DNA of 64,000 nucleotides from positions 59,387 through 123,386 of the forward strand of contig NZ_JAFCKW010000017.1 in the NCBI RefSeq assembly GCF_018129965.1. The letters are read 5' to 3'. The first letter of the stretch is position 1. Every line of letters starts with the position of its first letter. This DNA is from Bradyrhizobium diazoefficiens (GTDB lineage: Bacteria; Pseudomonadota; Alphaproteobacteria; Rhizobiales; Xanthobacteraceae). A program made the translations under genes and the position numbers. The notes below the pieces were generated by a model that saw only the letters and a program-made list of their open reading frames with translations, searched no databases and was not told the DNA's origin. Of this stretch, positions 7,926 through 15,714 are shown one piece after another.

Positions 7926-9320
7926 CTACTTCACCTCCGCCAGCGCGGCGAGGATGCGGGCCCAGGAGCGGATGCCCTTCTGGAAGCTGCGCAGGTCGTA
8001 CTTTTCGTTCGGCGAGTGGATGTTGTCGTCGTCGAGGCCGAAGCCGACGAGCAGCGAGTCGAGACCGAGCGTGCGCTTGAAATCGGCGACGATCGGGATC
8101 GAGGCGCCCGAGCCCATCAGCACGGTCTCCTTGCCCCACTCCTCGGTCAATGCGGCCTTGGCCGCCGCAAGCGGCTTCATGTTCCAGTCGAGCGCGATCG
8201 CGGGCCCGGCCGAATGATCGCCGAACTCGACCTTGCAGTCGCCGGGAAGCCGCGCGGTCACGTAGTCGCGGAACGCCTTGCGGATCCTCGCGGGGTCCTG
8301 TCCCTCGACCAGACGAAACGAGACCTTGGCCGAGGCATGCGACGGGATCACCGTCTTGGAGCCTTCGCCGATATAGCCGCCCCAGATGCCGTTGACGTCG
8401 CAGGTCGGACGCGTCGAGGCCTGCTCGATCAGCAGCCGGCCCTTCTCGCCGGCCGGGATCGACAGCCCGATCGGCTCGAGAAACGTCTTGGGCGTGAAGT
8501 CGAGCTTCTTCCACTGCGCCAGGATGTCCTCCGGCGTGTCCTTCACGCCGTCATAGAAGCCGGGAATGGTGATGCGGTTGTCGTCGTCGAACAGGCCGCC
8601 GAGGATCTTCGTCAGCACCCGGATGGGGTTCATCGCGGTGCCGCCGAACACGCCGGAATGCAGGTCGCGATTGGCGGCGGTGATCTTCAGCTCCTCATAG
8701 AGCAGGCCGCGCAGCGAGGTGGTGATCGCGGGCGTGTTGCGGTCCCACATGCCGGTGTCGCAGACCAGGACGTAGTCGGCCTTGAACTCGTCCTTGTTGG
8801 CCTCGATGAAGGGCACGAAGTTCTTCGAGCCGACCTCCTCCTCGCCTTCGATCAGGAAGGTGATGTCGATCGGCAGCGAGCCGGTGACCTTCTTCCAGGC
8901 GCGGCAGGCCTCGACGAAGGTCATGACCTGGCCCTTGTCGTCCTCGGCGCCGCGCGCGACGATGATCTTGCGGCCGTCGGCGTGGTCGGTCACCACAGGC
9001 TCGAACGGCGGACGGTGCCAGAGATCGAGCGGATCGACCGGCTGCACGTCGTAATGCCCGTAGAAGATCACATGCGGCCGTCCGCCTGCTCCGGTCTTGC
9101 CGACGATCGCGGGATGGCCGGCGGTCGGCCTCACTTCGGTGGCGACGCCCAGGCTCGCGATATCCCTGGCAAGATGTTCGGCCGCGGCCTTGCAGTCATT
9201 GGCAAATGCCGGGTCGGCGGAGATCGACTTGATCCGCAACAGCGAGAACAGGCGCTCCAGGCTGTTGTCGAAATCCTTGTCGATGTGGTCGAGCACGGAT
9301 TGGAGCTGCGCATTGGCCAT
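7926..9320 (-). CDS. M20 family dipeptidase (metallohydrolase)
   Basis: The 464-residue length and motifs fit the M20 dipeptidases that cleave short peptides in the cytosol with two zinc ions. Metal-binding and catalytic segments are FYGHYDVQPVDPLDLW, RGAEDDKGQVMTFVEA, LIEGEEEVGSKNF and, near the end, LVGFGLDDDNIHSPNEKYDL, the last supplying the C-terminal histidine ligand. The central part holds the dimerisation (lid) domain, including RDLHSGVFGG. ATG 9320 has an upstream GCAGGGA-like ribosome binding site. It could be co-transcribed with the GT87-like gene 25 bases upstream, but no functional link is evident. Confidence 0.93.
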   Translation of the reverse strand: MANAQLQSVLDHIDKDFDNSLERLFSLLRIKSISADPAFANDCKAAAEHLARDIASLGVATEVRPTAGHPAIVGKTGAGGRPHVIFYGHYDVQPVDPLDLWHRPPFEPVVTDHADGRKIIVARGAEDDKGQVMTFVEACRAWKKVTGSLPIDITFLIEGEEEVGSKNFVPFIEANKDEFKADYVLVCDTGMWDRNTPAITTSLRGLLYEELKITAANRDLHSGVFGGTAMNPIRVLTKILGGLFDDDNRITIPGFYDGVKDTPEDILAQWKKLDFTPKTFLEPIGLSIPAGEKGRLLIEQASTRPTCDVNGIWGGYIGEGSKTVIPSHASAKVSFRLVEGQDPARIRKAFRDYVTARLPGDCKVEFGDHSAGPAIALDWNMKPLAAAKAALTEEWGKETVLMGSGASIPIVADFKRTLGLDSLLVGFGLDDDNIHSPNEKYDLRSFQKGIRSWARILAALAEVK

Positions 9321-9345
9321 GGTCGTATTCCCTGCTTCTTGAGTC

Positions 9346-10674
9346 CTAGGACGTACCGGCTTTTAGCGCCGCCGCGGGCGTGGAGCCAGCCGCATCCGGC
9401 GGATGCCGGATGTGCCATGCGAGGCTGCCCGCCAGAACGGCGGTCGCGGCGAGGTTGTTGCCCCAGGCCTGCAGGACATTGGGAAACCACGGCAGCGCCA
9501 GCAGCATGAGGATCCCTGCCGCGCCGAGCGCAAGCCAGGTTCCCAGCCGCACATTCGCGCGCTCGTCGAAGGCGGCGCGATGCATCAGCACCGTCATGGG
9601 GAAGAACAGCCACATGAAATAGTATTGCCGCGCCAGAGGCGACGCCACCGTCATGAGGCAGAACAGGATGCCGAGCTCCTCCGCATCCGAACGTGCCGTT
9701 CGCCGCGCCTGGCTCGGCATCACCGCGACGAAGCCGAGCCCGAGCAGCGCCGACAGCGCCAGCACGATCCAGTTCGCCGTCCTGTAGTCTACGTCGATGA
9801 AGTTCATCGTACGCGGCGGTTTCTTGGGGTCTTCCTGATTGTAGTTGATCGGCCGGACCAGACGATGCGTGACGGCGATGAGGGACTGGTTGACCCACGA
9901 CCAGTTCTGCGCGTCACGCTGGCCGAAGCCCTTTTCAGAGCTCGTGCCGACCATGCCCTGATACCAGGTCTTGAGTTCGGCCGCATTGCGCTCGAAGCCG
10001 CGGATCGGCGCCGGCACGACGTAGAGGAGAATGCCGGTGAAGGCGACCGTCGCGATGGCGGCGGCCCATTTCCGGCGCCAGACCAGATAGGGCAGTACCG
10101 CGATCGGGAACACCTTGATCGCCGTGGCGAGCGCGAAGATAAAACCCGCAAGCCAGGACCGCTGATGCTGCAAGCACCAGAAGCCCCAGAGCATCATCGC
10201 CAGCAGCACGAGGTTCGGCTGGCCGAGGTCGAACATGTCGAACACGAAGGTCACGGTGACGATGGCCGGCAGCGCTTCCAGCCAGGGGCCGGCCCTGCGG
10301 CCCGATCCCGTCATGAAGTTCGAGAGGATCCCGGTGTACCACCACGCCACGGCGTTCAGGACCGACAGGACCACATAGAGCGGGATCTTGCCGAACCAGC
10401 TCGGGATCGCGAGCAGGATCGCGGGCAGCGGCGGATAGATGAACTCGAAATACGCGCGAACATCGCTCGGATAAAGCTGTCCGCCGTGCAGGACCTGCTG
10501 ACCGGCCCAGTACCACAGGCCGTAATCCTTGGTCTTGCCGTGGCCGAAGATCTCGGGAACGAGCACGTCGGCCGTCAGCAAAGCACAGCAGAACAGAAAG
10601 AGCAGGTCGAGCGGCGCGCGCAGCGACATTGTTCTGAGCGCGCCGGATTTGGATAGCGGATCGGTTGAGGTCAC
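9346..10674 (-). CDS. GT87-like (DUF2029) polyprenyl-linked glycosyltransferase
   Basis: This polytopic membrane protein (about 442 residues from GTG 10674) resembles the DUF2029/GT87 family, whose characterised members are mannosyltransferases using polyprenyl-phosphate mannose. There are about ten hydrophobic helices. The first periplasmic loop holds GHGKTKDYGLWYWAGQQVL and then YPSDVRAYFEFIYPPLPAIL, the FxYPP-type motif of the family. The start is uncertain: ATG 10629 lies directly before the first helix and may be the true one, while anything upstream of 10674 would run into a palindromic repeat. The acceptor is unknown. The dipeptidase follows 25 bases downstream. Confidence 0.8.
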   Translation of the reverse strand: MTSTDPLSKSGALRTMSLRAPLDLLFLFCCALLTADVLVPEIFGHGKTKDYGLWYWAGQQVLHGGQLYPSDVRAYFEFIYPPLPAILLAIPSWFGKIPLYVVLSVLNAVAWWYTGILSNFMTGSGRRAGPWLEALPAIVTVTFVFDMFDLGQPNLVLLAMMLWGFWCLQHQRSWLAGFIFALATAIKVFPIAVLPYLVWRRKWAAAIATVAFTGILLYVVPAPIRGFERNAAELKTWYQGMVGTSSEKGFGQRDAQNWSWVNQSLIAVTHRLVRPINYNQEDPKKPPRTMNFIDVDYRTANWIVLALSALLGLGFVAVMPSQARRTARSDAEELGILFCLMTVASPLARQYYFMWLFFPMTVLMHRAAFDERANVRLGTWLALGAAGILMLLALPWFPNVLQAWGNNLAATAVLAGSLAWHIRHPPDAAGSTPAAALKAGTS

Positions 10675-10787
10675 AATGTGGTCCAGTGGCGATTGCACAG
10701 GACGTAGCAGACCGGGGGAGGCTTGGAGAGCCCCCTCACCTGAAATTGTCGTGCTCGGGCTCGGACGGCGCGCGGGCAATCAAAATG

Positions 10788-10860
10788 TCGTCATGGAAAG
10801 GCTTGTCCCGCCTGCGCGGCCGAAGCCGCTTCGACGAGGCGAAGGCCCGGGCATGACGAC
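10788..10860. repeat. Palindromic intergenic repeat, family B variant
   Basis: The unit begins GTCGTCATGG and ends CCCGGGCATGACGAC, with an inner GCGGCCGAAGCCGC-type hairpin. Its ends resemble the family B copies at 50354 and 62129. It lies between the start of the GT87-like gene and the stop of the HerA-like ATPase. Confidence 0.65.
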
Positions 10861-10900
10861 CTGTCGCGAATGCAGATTGCCTCCATACAGGGCTTCCTGC

Positions 10901-12523
10901 CTATCGCCGCAGCAATCCACCAAGCGCGCCGCGGACCAGCGTGCGGCCGATCGAGCCACCGAGCTGACCGCCGACAGACTTGCCGAGATTCGCCGCCATG
11001 CCTCCGATCACCTGATTGGTCACCGATCGCGTCACATCGCGCGCGATGACCTGGCCGGCCGACAGGCGGCCGCGTTTGACGTTGGTCCCGAAGATGGTGC
11101 CGACGATCGATCCGATCTGGCCGAGGATACCGCCGCCGCCTGCGCCCGCCGGAGCATCCGCGGTCGCCGCGGTGCCGGCGATGCGCTTCTGGATCATCTC
11201 GTAGGCGGACTCTGCATCGATCGCGATGTCGTATTTGCCCTTCACGGGGCTCGCATCCATGATCGCCTTGCGCTCCTCCGGCGTGATCGGTCCAATGCGG
11301 GCCGACGGCGGCCGGATCATCACCCGCTCGACCATCGTCGGCGTGCCGTTGCCTTCGAGAAACGAAACCAGCGCCTCTCCCTTGCCGAGCTCCGTGATCA
11401 CCTTGGCGGTATCGAGCTTCGGATTGGGCCGGAAAGTCTCTGCCGCGGCGGCCACCGCTTTCTGGTCGCGCGGGGTGAAGGCACGCAGCGCATGCTGCAC
11501 ACGGTTACCCAACTGCCCGAGCACGCGGTCGGGGACGTCGATCGGGTTTTGCGTGACGAAATACACACCGACGCCCTTGGACCGGATCAAGCGCACCACC
11601 TGCTCGATCTTGTCCATCAGCGCCTTCGGCGCGTCGTTGAACAACAGATGCGCCTCGTCGAAGAAGAACACCAGCTTCGGCTTCGGCAGGTCGCCGGCCT
11701 CCGGCAGCTCCTCGAACAGCTCCGACAGCATCCACAGCAGGAATGTCGCGTAAAGCCGTGGGCTCTGGAGCAGCTTGTCGGCGACGAGAATGTTGACCAT
11801 GCCGCGGCCGTCGCGGTCGGTCTTCATGAAGTCCTTGAGCGACAGCGCCGGCTCGCCGAAGAACTTGGCGCCGCCCTGGTTCTCCAGCACCAGAAGCTGG
11901 CGCTGGATGGTGCCGACGGTGGCCTTGGTGACGTTGCCAAACCCCTGCGCCGCCTTCTTGATATCGGCAAGCGGGTTTTCCCCGGCATCTTCCGTCTTCC
12001 TGCCGGCATCCGGCACGATCGCATCGAGCAGCGCGCGCAGATCCTTCATGTCGATGAGCGTCAGCCCGTTGTCGTCGGCAACGCGAAAGGCGACGTTGAG
12101 CACGCCTTCCTGCACATCGTTCAGATCGAGCATCCGCGCCAGCAGCAGCGGCCCCATTTCCGTGACGGTCGCCCGCACCGGATGGCCCTGCTCGCCGAAC
12201 ACGTCCCAGAACACCGTCGAGAACTGGTCGGGCTGGAATGTCAGCCCCATCTCGGCGGCGCGCTTGACGATGAAATCCGCGGGCACGCCGACCTCGGAGA
12301 TACCGGAGAGGTCTCCCTTGATGTCGGACGCGAAGACCGGAACACCGGCGCGCGCAAATCCTTCCGCCATGACTTGCAGCGACACGGTCTTGCCGGTTCC
12401 GGTTGCACCGGTGACAAGGCCGTGGCGATTGGCGAGCGCCAGCGTGAGCCACGCCTGCTCGGCTCCCTTGCCGACGAAGATCTTGTCGTCGGTGTCGCCG
12501 AGCTTGCTGTCCTGTGCGGTCAT
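10901..12523 (-). CDS. HerA-like helicase/ATPase, DUF853 family
   Basis: This 540-residue protein is a FtsK/HerA-superfamily ATPase of the DUF853 (E. coli YjgR) type. It has the Walker A motif GATGTGKT (residues 39-46), a Walker B strand KLVFFFDEAHLLF, a downstream arginine-rich sensor region (IRSKGVGVYFVTQNPIDVPDRVLGQLGNRVQHALRAF) and a Gly/Ala-rich tail that includes ADAPAGAGGGGILGQIGS. HerA proteins translocate on DNA as hexamers, but the role of the DUF853 branch is not established; no nuclease partner (NurA) lies next to it. The C-terminal glycine-rich membrane-like segments are usual for the family. It is transcribed alone. Confidence 0.9.
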   Translation of the reverse strand: MTAQDSKLGDTDDKIFVGKGAEQAWLTLALANRHGLVTGATGTGKTVSLQVMAEGFARAGVPVFASDIKGDLSGISEVGVPADFIVKRAAEMGLTFQPDQFSTVFWDVFGEQGHPVRATVTEMGPLLLARMLDLNDVQEGVLNVAFRVADDNGLTLIDMKDLRALLDAIVPDAGRKTEDAGENPLADIKKAAQGFGNVTKATVGTIQRQLLVLENQGGAKFFGEPALSLKDFMKTDRDGRGMVNILVADKLLQSPRLYATFLLWMLSELFEELPEAGDLPKPKLVFFFDEAHLLFNDAPKALMDKIEQVVRLIRSKGVGVYFVTQNPIDVPDRVLGQLGNRVQHALRAFTPRDQKAVAAAAETFRPNPKLDTAKVITELGKGEALVSFLEGNGTPTMVERVMIRPPSARIGPITPEERKAIMDASPVKGKYDIAIDAESAYEMIQKRIAGTAATADAPAGAGGGGILGQIGSIVGTIFGTNVKRGRLSAGQVIARDVTRSVTNQVIGGMAANLGKSVGGQLGGSIGRTLVRGALGGLLRR

Positions 12524-12872
12524 TACTTTTCTCTAATATCTCTGCGGTGTTCCGCGTATTGAAGCCAAGATGCTCAACTTGGGTAGCTTAACGCATGTCA
12601 CGCTGAATAAAACCGTTGACGTGTTCCGATCAAGCGACCATGTCGTGGCCGTCAGGACGACATCCGCCAAAAGTAGGAGCGATACGTTCGCAACGCGGCA
12701 TTTTTTTCAATGATTCCATTTTTGCTCTTGCATCGCGGCAACACCTTTCGCGCGTTCGAAGATGAATCGCATGTTCGCCCCGGTTCATAGCTTGTATTTC
12801 GCATCACACCGGCTCAAGATCATTTTTCGGAAGTAATACTCCGGCGTGCAAACCGGCTGAGGGGCGGGCCTT
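12524..12872. other. Divergent intergenic region without gene
   Basis: These 349 bases hold the promoters of the HerA-like gene (minus) and the DUF2267 gene (plus). An A/T-rich stretch at 12700-12740 and another at 12810-12840 stand out. No gene, repeat or terminator is visible. A purine-rich GAGGGGCGGG at 12860-12869 is the likely ribosome binding site of the DUF2267 gene. Confidence 0.5.
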
Positions 12873-13238
12873 ATGGACGAACTGATCGGGCGGCTGGCGA
12901 CAAACGCCAGCATAGATAGTGCTGTCGCTGAAAAGACCGTTGGCATTATCCTGGGCTTCCTTCGCAAGGAAGGGCCTTCCGACAGCGTGCAGACCCTGAT
13001 CGATCAGATCCCCGGTGCTGAAGCTGCGATCGAGGCATCCAGCAGCGGCGGTGGATTGTCGCGACTGATGGGCGGAGGCCTGATGGCCGTCGGTACGCGA
13101 CTGATGGGGCTTGGCCTTGGCATGTCCGAGATTCAGACCATCTCCCGTGAACTTTTCCGCTACGGTCGAGACAAAATCGGAGCGGATCAGATGGGCAAGA
13201 TCATCGCGGGAACGCCGGGCCTCAGCCAGTTCGCCTGA
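12873..13238 (+). CDS. DUF2267 domain-containing protein
   Basis: This 121-residue protein has the helical N-terminus MDELIGRLATNASIDSAVAE, a segment reading LGFLRKEGPSDSVQTLIDQI, then a glycine-rich stretch (SSSGGGLSRLMGGGLMAVG) that may contact a membrane, and a helical C-terminus. The overall pattern matches DUF2267, a family without known function. A strong purine-rich ribosome binding site precedes the ATG. The DUF4332 gene follows after 24 bases, so the two are probably one operon. Confidence 0.85.
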   Translation: MDELIGRLATNASIDSAVAEKTVGIILGFLRKEGPSDSVQTLIDQIPGAEAAIEASSSGGGLSRLMGGGLMAVGTRLMGLGLGMSEIQTISRELFRYGRDKIGADQMGKIIAGTPGLSQFA

Positions 13239-13262
13239 GCGTCGTTTTTCATATCGAGTATC

Positions 13263-13670
13263 ATGACATATCCGATCTCCGAGATTGAAGGCCTGCCGGC
13301 CTTTGCCGCCAACAAACTGAAGGCGCAGGGTATCCGCACGACCGATGCGTTGCTCGAGGCAGCCAGCACCGTGAAGGGCCGCAAGGCGCTCTCCGCCAAG
13401 ACCGGCATCAGCGAGCAGCAGCTGCTGGAATGGGCCAACGTCTCCGACTACATGCGCATTCCCGGCATGGGCCGTGCCAAGGTCGGCCTGGTCCGCGCCG
13501 CCGGCGTCACCACCGTGCGCGAGCTCGCCTATCGAAATCCGGCAAGGCTCGCCCAGAGCATGCGCGAAGCCAACGAGAAGAAGAAGCTCGTCCGCATCCT
13601 GCCTTCCGAGAAGTCGGTCGGTGACATCATCGCCAAGGCGAAGAAGCTGGCGCCGAAGATTACGTATTGA
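13263..13670 (+). CDS. DUF4332 domain-containing protein (helix-hairpin-helix)
   Basis: The protein (135 residues) has repeated helix-hairpin-helix-like elements: IEGLPAFAANKLKAQGIRTT near the N-terminus and IPGMGRAKVGLVRAAGVTTV in the middle. These contact DNA backbone in many proteins, so a nucleic-acid role is plausible, but the DUF4332 family is uncharacterised. The C-terminus is lysine-rich (KKKLVR, AKAKKLAPK). It is the second gene of a probable two-gene unit with the DUF2267 gene. Confidence 0.85.
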   Translation: MTYPISEIEGLPAFAANKLKAQGIRTTDALLEAASTVKGRKALSAKTGISEQQLLEWANVSDYMRIPGMGRAKVGLVRAAGVTTVRELAYRNPARLAQSMREANEKKKLVRILPSEKSVGDIIAKAKKLAPKITY

Positions 13671-13687
13671 CCGGTTGCACCCACCCC

Positions 13688-13829
13688 CGTCATCCTGAGA
13701 TGCGAGACGTGCGGCGCGTAGCGTCGCGCGGGGAGCCTCGAAGGATAGCGGCCACGCTGCCGCCACACGGAGAGAGTCGGGCCGTCGCCCTTCGAGGGCC
13801 GCCAAGAAGCGGCCACCTCAGGGTGACGG
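13688..13829. repeat. Palindromic intergenic repeat, family C copy 1
   Basis: Outer arms CGTCATCCTGAG and CTCAGGGTGACG are near-perfect complements, and inner parts such as GGGAGCCTCGAAGG / CCTTCGAGGGCC also pair. The whole 142-base unit could fold into a branched hairpin. A shorter relative lies at 25545. It fills the space between the DUF4332 gene and folP. Confidence 0.8.
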
Positions 13830-13901
13830 TGAGGGAGCGGCGCGCGCGGCTTCGCCAATACCGCCTTGAATCCCCCCTCCCCGCCCGCTAAAGCGTGCGG
13901 C

Positions 13902-14774
13902 ATGAATGCCTCGCCCTCCCCATCGGTCCCGTCGGCCGGCTCGGCCAGGCCCGACGTGCTCCGGACATTGCTGGAACGGCCAATCCCGGCGGTGATGGGC
14001 GTGCTCAACGTCACTCCGGACTCCTTCTCCGACGGCGGCAAGTTCATCGCGCCCGCAACTGCGCTCGAGAGGGCGCGGGCAATGATCGATGCCGGCGTCG
14101 ACATCATCGATATCGGTGCCGAATCCACCCGGCCCTACACCGGCGCCCAGCCGGTCACGGCGGCGGACGAAATGGCGCGGCTGAAGCCGGTGCTGGCGGG
14201 CGTCGTGGCGCTCGGCCTGCCCGTGTCGATCGACAGCATGAAGGCCGAGGTCGTGGCTTTCGCGCTCGACCAGGGTGTCGCGATCGCCAACGACGTCTGG
14301 GGCCTGCAACGCGACGCCGGCATGGCGCCGCTGGTGGCCGCGAGAAGCGTTCCCGTCATCGTCATGCATAACCGCGACAGTGTCGATCCGGCCATCGACA
14401 TCGTCGCGGACATGAAGGCCTTCTTCCAGCGCTCGCTGGATATCGCCGCCAGCGCCGGCATCGCGCGCGACAAGATCGTGCTCGATCCCGGCATCGGCTT
14501 CGGCAAGACCGCCGAACAGAGCATGATCGCGCTGGCGCGGCTGCGCGAACTCGACCTGTTCGGCCTGCCGGTCCTGGTCGGCGCCTCGCGCAAGCGCTTC
14601 ATCGCCGCGGTGTCGCCGTCGGAGCCATCGGACCGGCTCGCGGGCTCGATCGCGGCGCATCTGATTGCCGCGCAGCGCGGCGCCAAAATCATCCGGACCC
14701 ATGACGTCGCCGAGACCTTGCAAGCCCTGCGGGTGGCGCACGCAATCGAAAGCAAGCCAGAGGACAAGCCATGA
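13902..14774 (+). CDS. folP: Dihydropteroate synthase
   Basis: FolP joins p-aminobenzoate to 6-hydroxymethyl-dihydropterin pyrophosphate to give dihydropteroate, the step blocked by sulfonamides. The 290-residue TIM-barrel protein has the two family signatures: VMGVLNVTPDSFSDGGKF near residue 33 and IDAGVDIIDIGAESTRPYTG near 68. It also has DKIVLDPGIGFGKTAEQ and the phosphate-binding LVGASRKRFI. ATG 13902 is chosen because the frame upstream is repeat DNA with only a TTG. Its end overlaps the start of folB by four bases (ATGA), so folP-folB-folK form one operon in pathway-related order. Confidence 0.97.
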   Translation: MNASPSPSVPSAGSARPDVLRTLLERPIPAVMGVLNVTPDSFSDGGKFIAPATALERARAMIDAGVDIIDIGAESTRPYTGAQPVTAADEMARLKPVLAGVVALGLPVSIDSMKAEVVAFALDQGVAIANDVWGLQRDAGMAPLVAARSVPVIVMHNRDSVDPAIDIVADMKAFFQRSLDIAASAGIARDKIVLDPGIGFGKTAEQSMIALARLRELDLFGLPVLVGASRKRFIAAVSPSEPSDRLAGSIAAHLIAAQRGAKIIRTHDVAETLQALRVAHAIESKPEDKP

Positions 14775-15139
14775 CCGATACGATCTTCGTGACCGGCCTG
14801 TCGATCCACGCGCGCCACGGCGTGATGGATCACGAAACCGAAGTCGGCCAGCGCTTCGTGATCGATCTCGAAATGTATACCGACCTGTCGGAACCCTCGC
14901 GCTCGGACAAGCTCGCCGACACCGTGTCCTATGCCGATGTCGTGGCGACCACGACGGCCGCGTTCAAGAACACCAATTACAAACTGCTGGAGCGCGCGGC
15001 GGGCGCCGTCGCCGACGCCATCCTGTCGCACTTCCCGCGCATCCGCGCCGTCAAGATCACCGTGCACAAGCCGCATGCGCCAATCGCCGCGATCTTCGAC
15101 GACGTCGGCATCATGCTGACGCGCTCGCGGCATCCTTGA
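14771..15139 (+). CDS. folB: Dihydroneopterin aldolase
   Basis: FolB splits dihydroneopterin to 6-hydroxymethyl-dihydropterin and glycolaldehyde. The 122-residue length and the motifs IFVTGLSIHARHGVMDHE at the N-terminus, VIDLEMYTDL, and LLERAAGAVADAILSHFP (with the catalytic-site glutamate) fit the family, as does KITVHKPHAPI near the end. It overlaps folP by four bases and is one base from folK, so translation of the three is probably coupled. Confidence 0.96.
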   Translation: MTDTIFVTGLSIHARHGVMDHETEVGQRFVIDLEMYTDLSEPSRSDKLADTVSYADVVATTTAAFKNTNYKLLERAAGAVADAILSHFPRIRAVKITVHKPHAPIAAIFDDVGIMLTRSRHP

Positions 15140-15140
15140 G

Positions 15141-15632
15141 ATGGCGAGCGTCCTCATTGCGCTCGGCGGCAATGTCGGCGATGTCCGCGCGACGTTCGGG
15201 AAGGCGATCGCGCATGTCTGCGGCATGACGCAAGGCGTGCTGGTCGCGCGCTCCTCGGACTACACGACGCCGCCCTGGGGCGACGAGGACCAGGATCCTT
15301 TCATCAATGCCTGCGTCGAGATCGAGACCGGCCTCGATCCGCACGCGCTGCTGTTCGTGCTGCAGAAGGTCGAACAGAAATTCGGTCGCACGCGCACCAA
15401 GGAGCGGCGCTGGGGCCCGCGCACGCTCGATCTCGACATGATCGCCTATGACGATGTCAGGCTGGACAAGCCCGATCTGACCTTGCCGCATCCGCGCCTG
15501 TTCGAGCGCGCCTTCGTGCTGGTGCCGCTCGCCGAAATCGCCCCCGACCGCTTGATCGCAGGCATTCGTGTGCGCGACGGGCTCGCCAGCGTCTCGACGC
15601 AATTAATTGAGCGGCTTCCGGATACCGGTTAA
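15141..15632 (+). CDS. folK: 2-amino-4-hydroxy-6-hydroxymethyldihydropteridine diphosphokinase (HPPK)
   Basis: FolK transfers pyrophosphate from ATP to 6-hydroxymethyl-dihydropterin, making the substrate of FolP. The 163-residue protein has the HPPK signature RWGPRTLDLDMIAYDDVRL with the two magnesium-binding aspartates, the start motif ALGGNVGDV and LPHPRLFERAFVLVPLAEIAP. One base separates it from folB. It ends the folate operon; the next gene starts 82 bases on. Confidence 0.97.
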   Translation: MASVLIALGGNVGDVRATFGKAIAHVCGMTQGVLVARSSDYTTPPWGDEDQDPFINACVEIETGLDPHALLFVLQKVEQKFGRTRTKERRWGPRTLDLDMIAYDDVRLDKPDLTLPHPRLFERAFVLVPLAEIAPDRLIAGIRVRDGLASVSTQLIERLPDTG

Positions 15633-15714
15633 CCAAAAACAACCGTTTGCAGCGACGGCCGGCCGTGGCATTTTCGCCTGCGAATAACAAAGCCGTTTGG
15701 GAGCCCTTGGCCGC

